DNA of 7,733 nt from Alterirhizorhabdus sp964247265 (lineage in GTDB: Bacteria; Pseudomonadota; Alphaproteobacteria; Sphingomonadales; Sphingomonadaceae), in the NCBI GenBank assembly GCA_964247265.1, contig CAXTTS010000151.1, positions 1 to 7,733 on the forward strand. Reading direction: 5' to 3'. A program made the position numbers and the translations under genes. Shown in pieces: positions 1-5,887 of the stretch. The notes beneath the pieces were generated by a model that saw nothing but the letters and a program-made list of their open reading frames with translations, ran no database searches and was not told the origin of the DNA. How positions within the stretch are numbered: the stretch's first letter is position 1; each line of letters starts with the position of its first letter.

Positions 1-1221
1 CGCAAGAATTATTTCTATGCCGATCTGCCGCAGGGCTACCAGATTTCGCAGCTTTATCATCCGCTTGTCGGCGAAGGTTCGATCGAGATCGAGCCTGCGG
101 AGGGCGAGACCAAGACGATCGGGATCGAACGCCTGCATGTCGAGCAGGATGCCGGCAAGCTGATGCACGATCAGCATCCGACACGATCCTATGTCGATCT
201 CAACCGATCGGGCGTTGCGCTGATGGAGATCGTTTCGCGGCCCGACATGGCCTCGCCGGCCGAGGCGGGTGCGTATCTGCGCAAGCTGCGATCGATCCTG
301 CGCTATGTCGGATCCTGCGACGGCAATATGGAGGAAGGTTCGATGCGGGCGGACGTGAACGTCTCCGTCCGCAAGGCGGGCGACCCGCTCGGCACGCGGA
401 CCGAGACGAAGAACGTCAACTCGGTGCGCTTCGTGATGGCGGCGATCGAATATGAGGCGAACCGGCAGGTCGACGTGATCGAGGGCGGCGGCACGATCCG
501 ACAGGAGACGCGCCTGTTCGATCCCGACCGGGTGGAGACGCGATCGATGCGATCGAAGGAGGACGCGCATGATTATCGCTACTTCCCCGATCCCGACCTG
601 CTGCCGCTGGAACTGAGCGAGGCGTTCGTCGCCGAATGCGCGGCGAGCCTGGCGGAACTGCCCGACGCCAAGCGCGCGCGCTACGAGGGGCTGGGGCTTT
701 CCGCCTATCAGGCCGCCGTCATCACCGCCGATGTGGAAACGGCGCGCTGGTTCGAGGCCTTGCTGGCCGCATCGACGGCGGCGGCCGGCAAGCCCGAAGC
801 GGAGATGGCAAGGACCGCCGCCAACTGGTTGATTTCCGATCTGTTCGGTGCGCTGAACCGGCTGGGTCGATCGATCGAGGACAGCCCCGTCACGCCGGAG
901 AACGGCGCCGCGCTGCTGGCGCTGGTGGCGGACGGTACGCTTTCCGGCAGCCTCGCCAAGCAGGTGTTCGAGATCATGCTGGAGACCGGCGACGCGCCCG
1001 GCCGGATCGTCGACGAGCGCGGCCTGCGCCAGACGAGCGACACGGGCGCGATCGAGGCGGTGATCGCCGAGGTGATGGCGCGCAATGCTGACAAGGTGGC
1101 GGATTATCGCGGCGGCAAGGACAAATTGTTCGGCTTCTTCGTCGGCCAGACGATGAAGGCGATGGCTGGCAAGGGCAATCCGGCGGTGGTGAACGACCTG
1201 CTGAAGAAAGCGCTCGGCTGA
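1..1221 (+). CDS. gatB: GatB, subunit B of Asp-tRNA(Asn)/Glu-tRNA(Gln) amidotransferase (5' end outside window)
   Basis: The reading frame is open from base 1 and stops with TGA at 1219-1221, giving the last 406 codons. GatB proteins are usually near 480-500 residues, so roughly 80-90 N-terminal residues lie to the left. The signature VDLNRSGVALMEI is at 193-231 and the EEGSMRADVNVS block, part of the kinase active-site region, is at 331-366. A TETKNVNSV motif and HDYRYFPDPDL follow. The last ~150 residues match the helical GatB/YqeY tail domain that contacts tRNA. In this family GatB phosphorylates misacylated Glu-tRNA(Gln) or Asp-tRNA(Asn), and ammonia from GatA converts it to Gln- or Asn-tRNA, in the cytoplasm. 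gatC and gatA would be expected upstream but are not visible. The frame is intact and ends just before a hairpin shared with a convergent gene. Confidence 0.97.
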   Translation, partial: RKNYFYADLPQGYQISQLYHPLVGEGSIEIEPAEGETKTIGIERLHVEQDAGKLMHDQHPTRSYVDLNRSGVALMEIVSRPDMASPAEAGAYLRKLRSILRYVGSCDGNMEEGSMRADVNVSVRKAGDPLGTRTETKNVNSVRFVMAAIEYEANRQVDVIEGGGTIRQETRLFDPDRVETRSMRSKEDAHDYRYFPDPDLLPLELSEAFVAECAASLAELPDAKRARYEGLGLSAYQAAVITADVETARWFEALLAASTAAAGKPEAEMARTAANWLISDLFGALNRLGRSIEDSPVTPENGAALLALVADGTLSGSLAKQVFEIMLETGDAPGRIVDERGLRQTSDTGAIEAVIAEVMARNADKVADYRGGKDKLFGFFVGQTMKAMAGKGNPAVVNDLLKKALG

Positions 1222-1229
1222 TCGCCGGT

Positions 1230-1257
1230 CGTCGCTCCGCCATCCGGTGGAGCGACG
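1230..1257. terminator. Hairpin between convergent gatB and the minus-strand operon
   Basis: A 12-bp stem (1230-1241 with 1246-1257, one G-U wobble in one orientation) closes a 4-nt loop, ATCC. It lies 8 bases after the gatB stop and 13 bases from the stop of the convergent gene, so it could end transcription from both sides. Neither strand has a T-run after the stem, so it is not a canonical intrinsic terminator. It may act with Rho or only protect 3' ends. Confidence 0.55.
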
Positions 1258-1270
1258 CTGTCGGCTGGTT

Positions 1271-1531
1271 CTAGCGGGCGAGATCGTCCTGCGTCTTGAC
1301 GTCGCCCGCCGTGCCGGAGACGCCATCCGACATGCCTGCTTCCTTGAGATAATCGGGCAGGCTGTTCTCGAAGGCGAGGATCTGGTCGCTGCCTTTCAGG
1401 CCGCTCTCCTCGTCGGGGGTGATGCCCTCGATGCTCTCGCGGCCGGGCTCCTCGATCGGCGTGACCTGTTCGGGCGCTTCCGACGGGCCGGCGGGGGTCG
1501 AATCGGGGTGGGGATCGGGGTTGGTCGCCAT
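1271..1531 (-). CDS. Small acidic, proline-rich, probably disordered hypothetical protein (86 aa)
   Basis: This is an 86-residue protein with an ATG at 1529-1531, preceded by AGGAGA about 5 bases upstream, which makes the start convincing. It stops with TAG at 1271-1273. The first ~45 residues are rich in Pro, Glu, Ser and Gly (EAPEQVTPIEEPGRESIEG), without a hydrophobic core. A short stretch, DQILAFENSLPDYLKEAG, could form one amphipathic helix. There is no signal peptide, membrane segment or cysteine. It lies 23 bases after the 204-aa secreted protein on the same strand and is probably the last gene of that operon. I do not recognise the family. Because the two upstream products are exported and this one has no signal peptide, it probably stays in the cytoplasm. 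Confidence 0.75.
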   Translation of the reverse strand: MATNPDPHPDSTPAGPSEAPEQVTPIEEPGRESIEGITPDEESGLKGSDQILAFENSLPDYLKEAGMSDGVSGTAGDVKTQDDLAR

Positions 1532-1554
1532 ATCTGTTCTCCTGATGCCAACGG

Positions 1555-2169
1555 CTAACGCGCGGTGGCGGCAGGAGGCTCCACGGCTGGAGTGACCAGC
1601 TTGGCTTCGGCATCGGCGATGAGGGCCAGGCCCGCCTCGCGGCTGACCACGCCGATGCCTTTGGCGAGGCTGCCGCAGAAGCCGCCGATCGAGGCATCGC
1701 GTTCCGCCTCGCCGGCGATGGCAGATGTCTGGCCGTCGGCTTCCACCGTTCCAGCGATCATGGTCTTGGTGATGCAACGCCCGTTCATCTCGCCCATCTC
1801 GACGCAGCGTCGATAGGACCGTGCCGAAGTGACGTGCAGCCGCACCTGCGCCTGATCGGCGGCGGGCGTGATCCGGCCGTCCTTCGCCCATGTCGCGACC
1901 AGCCCGGCCATCAGCCGGCTGACCGGATTCTCGACCTTGTAGGCGGAGCAGAGAATACCCAGCGCGAGCGTCGGCTGATCGGCGCCGGGATCGACGGTGA
2001 GCGCCACCGTCCGCCCGCCTCGCGAAGGCAGAGGCGTGAACGGCGCGATCTTCAGCTCGGTGGCCGCCGCGCGCATCGCCGCATCGTCGATCGTGTAATC
2101 GACGACGCGGGCGGACGCGGGCGCGGCGGCCAGCAGCATCGCCGCCAGCGCCGATATGCGGCGGATCAC
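1555..2169 (-). CDS. Secreted (periplasmic) hypothetical protein with four cysteines (204 aa, GTG start)
   Basis: The start is GTG at 2167-2169. It overlaps the stop of the upstream gene by 4 bases (GTGA), an arrangement typical of translational coupling. The N-terminus MIRRISALAAMLLAAAPASA is a good Sec signal peptide with likely cleavage after Ala20. The mature protein has four cysteines, at about residues 74, 122, 132 and 165, which could form two disulfides in the periplasm. A central segment (QAQVRLHVTSARSYRRC) and the next (GRCITKTMIAGTVEA) look like beta strands. The C-terminal ~40 residues contain a Gly-rich segment (GGFCGSLAKGIGVVSREAG) followed by a probable helix, and end in a Pro/Ala tail. 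There is no lipobox. I do not recognise the family. The coupling suggests it works with the 225-aa secreted protein encoded just upstream. Confidence 0.82.
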   Translation of the reverse strand: MIRRISALAAMLLAAAPASARVVDYTIDDAAMRAAATELKIAPFTPLPSRGGRTVALTVDPGADQPTLALGILCSAYKVENPVSRLMAGLVATWAKDGRITPAADQAQVRLHVTSARSYRRCVEMGEMNGRCITKTMIAGTVEADGQTSAIAGEAERDASIGGFCGSLAKGIGVVSREAGLALIADAEAKLVTPAVEPPAATAR

Positions 2170-2843
2170 GCCTTGGGCGTCTTCGATTTGCGGCCGGTCA
2201 GCACGCGCGAGGTTTGCAGGGCGAATTCCTCCGCCAGCTTCTCGCGGATGCCGGCGCCGCGCATGGCGAGACCGAGCAGACCGCCGTGGCTGTTGATGAC
2301 ATCGACGTAGAAGGAGCCGAGCTTTGCCCCGCTCGCCGGATCGCTGACCTCGACCAGGCCGGCCAGCTGATCCGAGCTGCCGATCAGCATCGCCATCCCT
2401 GCATTGGCGAATTTGAGATTGTCGATCGTGATCGTGAGCTTAACCGGGCGGCCGGTCTTCAGGCCCCAGTCGCGCGTGACGTCCTCCATGACGAGCGGCA
2501 TCATCGTCGCGAACGGCAGGGTGGCATAGATGTCGCGGCTCGGGCGATCGCTGGTCGCCGGATTGGCTTCGATCGCCGGCGCGGCGGCGGCATCGGAAGT
2601 GACGACGGGAGCGGGCGTGCCGGGCGCTACCGCGCCCAGCCCGGCGGCGGCGCGCTTTTGCGCGGCCTTGGCTTCATAATCCGCCATCTTCGGCGCGATC
2701 GTGGGCCCGAGCTTCACCTCGACGGCGGCGACGTGGTTCTGCGCGACCAGCCCTTCGGCGAGCGGATCGATGATCTTGCGTTCCTTCGCGCCGGCTGGCG
2801 CGGCGAGCAACAGGGCACAGACAAACAAGGCTACACGACGCAT
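2166..2843 (-). CDS. Secreted hypothetical protein, first gene of the minus-strand operon (225 aa)
   Basis: The ATG at 2841-2843 is preceded by GGGGGAG about 8 bases upstream. The N-terminus MRRVALFVCALLLAAPAGA is a Sec signal peptide, probably cleaved after Ala19. Cys9 lies inside the hydrophobic core and not at a lipobox position, so a lipoprotein is unlikely. Residues ~68-102 are an Ala/Pro/Gly/Thr-rich linker. Residues ~104-218 form the likely folded domain, with strand-like KLTITIDNLKFA, a GLVEVSDPASGAKLGSFYVDV segment (residues 162-182), then GG and a helix, REKLAEEFALQTSRVL. In outline this resembles the small exported domains grouped as DUF4410/DUF3313, in which a D-x-x-[TS]-G turn lies between two strands. 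That is only a shape resemblance, and the function is unknown. It is transcribed divergently from the tRNA-Leu. Confidence 0.82.
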   Translation of the reverse strand: MRRVALFVCALLLAAPAGAKERKIIDPLAEGLVAQNHVAAVEVKLGPTIAPKMADYEAKAAQKRAAAGLGAVAPGTPAPVVTSDAAAAPAIEANPATSDRPSRDIYATLPFATMMPLVMEDVTRDWGLKTGRPVKLTITIDNLKFANAGMAMLIGSSDQLAGLVEVSDPASGAKLGSFYVDVINSHGGLLGLAMRGAGIREKLAEEFALQTSRVLTGRKSKTPKA

Positions 2844-2940
2844 TCGGCAACTCCCCCACGAGCCATGACCCCGTCATGACAATTTGTTCACATTTGCCGG
2901 CGGATGTCGGCCGATGCAAGCCCGGCGATGCGCTGCGACC

Positions 2941-2968
2941 TTGCCCTTGCGCCTTTCCCTGCTATAGA
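2941..2968 (+). promoter_or_regulatory. Probable sigma-70 type promoter of tRNA-Leu and possibly tig
   Basis: TTGCCC at 2941-2946 and TATAGA at 2963-2968 are separated by 16 bases. The -10 box ends 20 bases before the tRNA 5' end, as expected for a short-leader tRNA transcript. This is the best promoter match upstream of the tRNA on this strand. The assignment is by pattern only. Confidence 0.5.
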
Positions 2969-2988
2969 CCCCGCCGACCGGCGGCCCT

Positions 2989-3073
2989 GCGGGCGTGGCG
3001 GAACTGGTAGACGCGCCAGATTTAGGTTCTGGTATCGCAAGATGTGGGGGTTCGAGTCCCTTCGCCCGCACCA
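2989..3073 (+). tRNA. tRNA-Leu, anticodon UAG
   Basis: A complete class II tRNA cloverleaf can be drawn. The acceptor stem GCGGGCG (2989-2995) pairs with CGCCCGC (3063-3069), with discriminator A at 3070 and an encoded CCA at 3071-3073. The D arm has a GCG/CGC stem with GGTAGA in the loop. The anticodon stem CCAGA/TCTGG encloses the loop TTTAGGT, so the anticodon is TAG, reading CUA and, by wobble, other CUN leucine codons. A long variable arm (TATCGCAAGATGT) follows, as expected for leucine. The T arm has the loop TTCGAGT and a stem with two G-U pairs. The gene lies 56 bases upstream of tig on the same strand, with no terminator apparent between them. Confidence 0.96.
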
Positions 3074-3129
3074 GCTCCGCCGGCCCGCCTGGGGTCGCCT
3101 TGAGCGATTCCGGAAAGAGGTTGACTGCG

Positions 3130-4797
3130 ATGCAGACTGTCGAGACGCTGAACGAAGGGCTGAAGCGCGCCTACACGCTGACTATCCCGCGCAAGGATAT
3201 CGCGGCGCGGGTGGATGCGGAGATCAGGCAGGTCGCGCCGCAGGTGCGGATGCCCGGCTTCCGCCCCGGCAAGGTGCCCGTCAACCTCGTGAAGAAGATG
3301 CACGGCCCGGCGATCGAGCAGGACGCTCTCCAGAAGGCGGTGCAGGACGGCGTACAGGCGCTGATGGCGGAAAAGCGGCTGCGCCCGGCGATCCAGCCGG
3401 AGATCGCGCTGGGCGACGGCTATGAGCCGGGCCAGGATGCCGAGGTGACGATCTCGCTGGAGGTGCTGCCCGAGGTGCCGACCCCGGCGATCGAGGGGCT
3501 GAAGCTGGAGCGGCTGACCGTGGAAGCCGGCGACGATGCGATCGACGAAGCGGTGAACCGCATCGCCACCCAGCAGAAGAGCTGGGAGGATGCGCTGGAA
3601 GGCCATCCGGCGGTGGAGGGCGATACCGTCGTCATGGATTTCGCCGGCAAGGTGGATGGCGTGGCGTTCGACGGCGGCACTGGCGAGGGCATGTCGATCG
3701 AGCTGGGCTCCGGCCGGCTGATCCCGGGGTTCGAGGAGCAGCTCGAGGGCGTGACCGTCGGTGAGAGCCGAACGCTGAACGTGACCTTCCCGGCGGATTA
3801 TGGCGAGAAGTCGCTGGCCGGCAAGGCCGCGACCTTCGACGTGACGGTAACGGCGGTGAAGACCGCCAAGGACACCGTGGCCGACGACGATTTCGCCAAG
3901 TCGCTGGGGCTTGAGGGCATCGAGCAGCTGCGCGGCCTGCTGAAAGGGCAGATCGAGCAGGAGCTGAATGGCCTGACCCGTACGCACATGAAGCGCAAGC
4001 TGCTGGACCAGCTGGCCGACGCGCATGATTTCGAGGTGCCGCCTTCGATGGTGGCGGCCGAGTTCCGCCAGATCTGGCAGCAGCTGGAGCAGGAGGCGAG
4101 CCAGGAGGCCGATCAGGACGCCGCCCGCGCCGAGATGGAAAAGGATCGCGCCGACTATCAGGCGATCGCCGAGCGGCGCGTGCGGCTGGGCCTGCTGCTC
4201 TCCGAGATCGGTCAGGCGAACGGCGTCGAGGTGAGCCAGCAGGAGATGCAGCGGCTGATCGCGCAGGCGGCGCAGCAATATGGCCCGAAGGACCGCGAGC
4301 GCTTCGTCGAATATGTCCAGCAGGACCCAATGGCGGCCGCCCAGCTGCGCGCTCCGCTGTATGAGGACAAGGTGGTCGACTGGCTGTTCGACAAGGCCGA
4401 GATCAGCGAGCGCGCGGTGACGCGCGAGGAGCTGGAGGCGGCGATCGAGGAGGATGCCGACACGATCGGCACCGGCGCGGTTACTGCCGCGGGCACCGGC
4501 CACGTCCACGGCCCCGATTGCGACCACGATCATGACGATCACGGCCACGACCATTCAGGCCACGACCATGCGGCCCACGATCATGCCGGGCACGACCATG
4601 ACGCGCCTGGGCATGATGCAGGCGCCGACCACGGCCATGACGAGCAGCCCAAGGCCAAGAAGGTGAAGAAGGCCAAGGCCGAGGAAGGCGCTGCCGACGT
4701 CGCGGCCGAGGCTTCGACTGACGGTTCCGACGAAGCCGATAAGCCGGCCAAGCCGAAGAAGGCGCCCGCCAAGAAGAAGGTGGCCACCGGCGAGTGA
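3130..4797 (+). CDS. tig: Trigger factor (ribosome-associated chaperone/PPIase) with an extended His/Asp-rich and Lys-rich C-terminus
   Basis: Trigger factor binds the ribosome near the exit tunnel and shields nascent chains; its middle domain is an FKBP-type prolyl isomerase. The ATG at 3130 follows GAAAGAGG by about 9 bases, and the N-terminus MQTVETLNEGLKRAYTL fits the family; the frame continues upstream into the tRNA, so longer starts are wrong. The ribosome-docking motif GFRPGKVP has Phe44-Arg45 exactly where E. coli has its FRK loop. The FKBP domain spans about residues 163-245 (GRLIPGFEEQLEG, VTFPADYGEKSLAGKAA). The helical chaperone domain runs to about residue 450. Family members are usually 430-450 residues; this one has 555. 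The extra tail holds 16 His and 12 Asp in residues 458-503 (one Cys, in GPDCDHD), then Lys-rich patches separated by an Ala/Glu/Asp linker. The tail suggests metal binding, by analogy with SlyD; this is inference. Confidence 0.97.
   Translation: MQTVETLNEGLKRAYTLTIPRKDIAARVDAEIRQVAPQVRMPGFRPGKVPVNLVKKMHGPAIEQDALQKAVQDGVQALMAEKRLRPAIQPEIALGDGYEPGQDAEVTISLEVLPEVPTPAIEGLKLERLTVEAGDDAIDEAVNRIATQQKSWEDALEGHPAVEGDTVVMDFAGKVDGVAFDGGTGEGMSIELGSGRLIPGFEEQLEGVTVGESRTLNVTFPADYGEKSLAGKAATFDVTVTAVKTAKDTVADDDFAKSLGLEGIEQLRGLLKGQIEQELNGLTRTHMKRKLLDQLADAHDFEVPPSMVAAEFRQIWQQLEQEASQEADQDAARAEMEKDRADYQAIAERRVRLGLLLSEIGQANGVEVSQQEMQRLIAQAAQQYGPKDRERFVEYVQQDPMAAAQLRAPLYEDKVVDWLFDKAEISERAVTREELEAAIEEDADTIGTGAVTAAGTGHVHGPDCDHDHDDHGHDHSGHDHAAHDHAGHDHDAPGHDAGADHGHDEQPKAKKVKKAKAEEGAADVAAEASTDGSDEADKPAKPKKAPAKKKVATGE
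4543..4602 (+). repeat. Four tandem 15-bp units inside tig encoding a His-Asp-His pentapeptide
   Basis: Four adjacent in-frame 15-base units start at 4543, 4558, 4573 and 4588. They encode GHDHS, GHDHA, AHDHA and GHDHD. Units 1 and 2 share the 12 bases GGCCACGACCAT exactly; units 3 and 4 differ at a few mostly third-codon positions. The near-identity suggests growth by replication slippage with selection for the peptide. Degenerate HxH/HD copies flank it on both sides. Confidence 0.9.
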
Positions 4798-4805
4798 GTG
4801 CTGCT

Positions 4806-4831
4806 GCGGCGCGGGCATCGGCCTGCGCCGC
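4806..4831 (+). terminator. Hairpin after tig, possible weak or Rho-dependent terminator
   Basis: GCGGCGCGGG (4806-4815) pairs with CCTGCGCCGC (4822-4831) around a 6-base loop, CATCGG, with one G-U pair. It begins 9 bases after the tig stop. No T-run follows, so termination is likely partial and read-through into the glycosyltransferase gene is possible. Confidence 0.45.
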
Positions 4832-4878
4832 GACCGGCGGCTAAAGACATGTTCACGATTGCGCGATAGGGGCGGCGG

Positions 4879-5826
4879 ATGATCGAACAGGCCGCTTCGC
4901 CCCGCATCGCCGTGCTGCTGCCTTGCTATAATGAGGAAGCGGCGATCGGCGCGACCGTCGCCGGGTTCCGCGCGGCGCTGCCGGGGGCGGCGATCTACGT
5001 CTACGACAATAATAGCCGCGACCGGACGGCGGAGGTCGCCCGCGCCGCCGGCGCCATCGTCCGCACCGAGCGGATGCAGGGCAAGGGCCATGTCGTTCGG
5101 CGCATGTTCGCCGACGTGGAGGCCGACATCTATGTGATGGCCGACGGCGACGCCACCTACGATGCCGCCGCCGCGCCGAAGATGGTGGCGCTGCTGCTCG
5201 ACGAGCGGATGGACATGGTGGTGGGCGCGCGCGAATCGGAGGTGCAGGCCGCCTATCGGCGCGGGCACCGGCTGGGCAATGCGATGCTGACCGGCATCCT
5301 CGCCCGCTTGTTCGGCCGCTCGTTCAGCGACATCCTGTCGGGCTACCGGGTGTTTTCGCGCCGCTTCGTCAAATCCTTTCCGGTGCTGAGCCAGGGATTC
5401 GAGATCGAGACGGAGATCAGCGTGCATGCGCTGGAGCTGCGGATGCCGGTTGGCGAGGTGGTAACGGCCTATGGCGCGCGGCCGGAGGGATCGACCTCCA
5501 AGCTATCCACCTATCGCGACGGCTGGCGCATCCTGAAGACGATCGGCCTGCTGTTCCGCATCGAGCGGCCGGTATTGTTCTTCGGCGGGGCGGGCGGGCT
5601 GCTGGCGCTGGTGGCGCTGATCCTGACGATACCGCTGATATTCACCTATTTCGTGACCGGGCTGGTGCCGCGTCTGCCGACGGCCTTGCTGGCGACCGGG
5701 CTGGTGATCCTGGCCTTCCTGTGCCTGTTCTGCGGGCTGATCCTGGATACGGTGGTGCGCGGGCGGCGCGAGGTGCGGCGGCTGGCCTATCTCTCCTTCC
5801 CCGCACCCGGCGCGGCGGCCCCTTGA
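4879..5826 (+). CDS. Family 2 (GT-A) glycosyltransferase with two C-terminal membrane helices, polyprenyl-phosphate type
   Basis: The ATG at 4879 follows AGGGG by 6 bases. The N-terminal catalytic domain has the GT2 opening LLPCYNEE (residues 13-20), the nucleotide-binding strand motif VYDNNSRDRT (41-50) and the metal-binding D-x-D at Asp89-Gly-Asp91 in ADGDATYD. DILSGYRVFSRR (from ~151) and FEIETEI with nearby basic residues (STSKLSTYRDG) resemble acceptor-side motifs of enzymes that transfer a sugar from a nucleotide donor to a polyprenyl phosphate (dolichol-phosphate-mannose-synthase/GtrB-like). Two hydrophobic segments, about residues 232-259 and 267-289, place it in the inner membrane, followed by a basic VVRGRREVRR end that should be cytoplasmic. 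The 315-residue length fits such two-helix enzymes. Donor and acceptor cannot be told from sequence, and no other glycan gene is nearby. It lies 81 bases after tig and 61 before clpP on the same strand. Confidence 0.9.
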   Translation: MIEQAASPRIAVLLPCYNEEAAIGATVAGFRAALPGAAIYVYDNNSRDRTAEVARAAGAIVRTERMQGKGHVVRRMFADVEADIYVMADGDATYDAAAAPKMVALLLDERMDMVVGARESEVQAAYRRGHRLGNAMLTGILARLFGRSFSDILSGYRVFSRRFVKSFPVLSQGFEIETEISVHALELRMPVGEVVTAYGARPEGSTSKLSTYRDGWRILKTIGLLFRIERPVLFFGGAGGLLALVALILTIPLIFTYFVTGLVPRLPTALLATGLVILAFLCLFCGLILDTVVRGRREVRRLAYLSFPAPGAAAP

Positions 5827-5833
5827 ACTGATC

Positions 5834-5856
5834 CCGCCAAGCGCCGATGTTGGCGG
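5834..5856 (+). other. Hairpin in the glycosyltransferase-clpP gap
   Basis: CCGCCAA (5834-5840) pairs with TTGGCGG (5850-5856) around a 9-base loop. It lies between the glycosyltransferase stop and the clpP ribosome-binding region. No T-run follows. It could be an attenuating or mRNA-stabilising structure in the clpP leader, but its role is uncertain. Confidence 0.35.
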
Positions 5857-5887
5857 CACCGAGGGCATAAGGACCAGAGAAACCCCC

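Noticed and set aside
1834..2879. Plus-strand frames of 158 and 221 codons opposite the secreted-protein operon
   Set aside because: They are Arg/Gly/His-rich shadows without domains. The minus-strand frames have signal peptides and, where visible, good ribosome-binding sites.
3121..3126. TTGACT resembling a -35 box
   Set aside because: It lies between the ribosome-binding site and start codon of tig, so it cannot serve tig, and no -10 box follows at suitable spacing before the coding sequence.
3022..4554. 510-codon open frame on the minus strand opposite tig
   Set aside because: It lies entirely opposite the tRNA and the well-supported tig gene. Its translation is low-complexity (many His, Arg, Leu) with no domain, as expected for an antisense frame in GC-rich coding DNA.
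4501..4638. Possible CRISPR-like or minisatellite array in the repeated DNA
   Set aside because: The units are 15 bases, adjacent without spacers, in frame and coding within tig; this is a coding tandem repeat, not CRISPR.
4922..4935. TATAAT box at about 4926 resembling a perfect -10 element
   Set aside because: It lies within the glycosyltransferase codons for CYNEE, which are conserved in the family, has no good -35 at the right distance, and there is no gene start just downstream that needs it.
4555..5427. 290-codon open frame on the minus strand opposite the end of tig and the glycosyltransferase
   Set aside because: It spans two real genes and their gap, is rich in Arg/His/Gly, and has no recognisable motif; its Met-rich end is the complement of the His/Asp codons.
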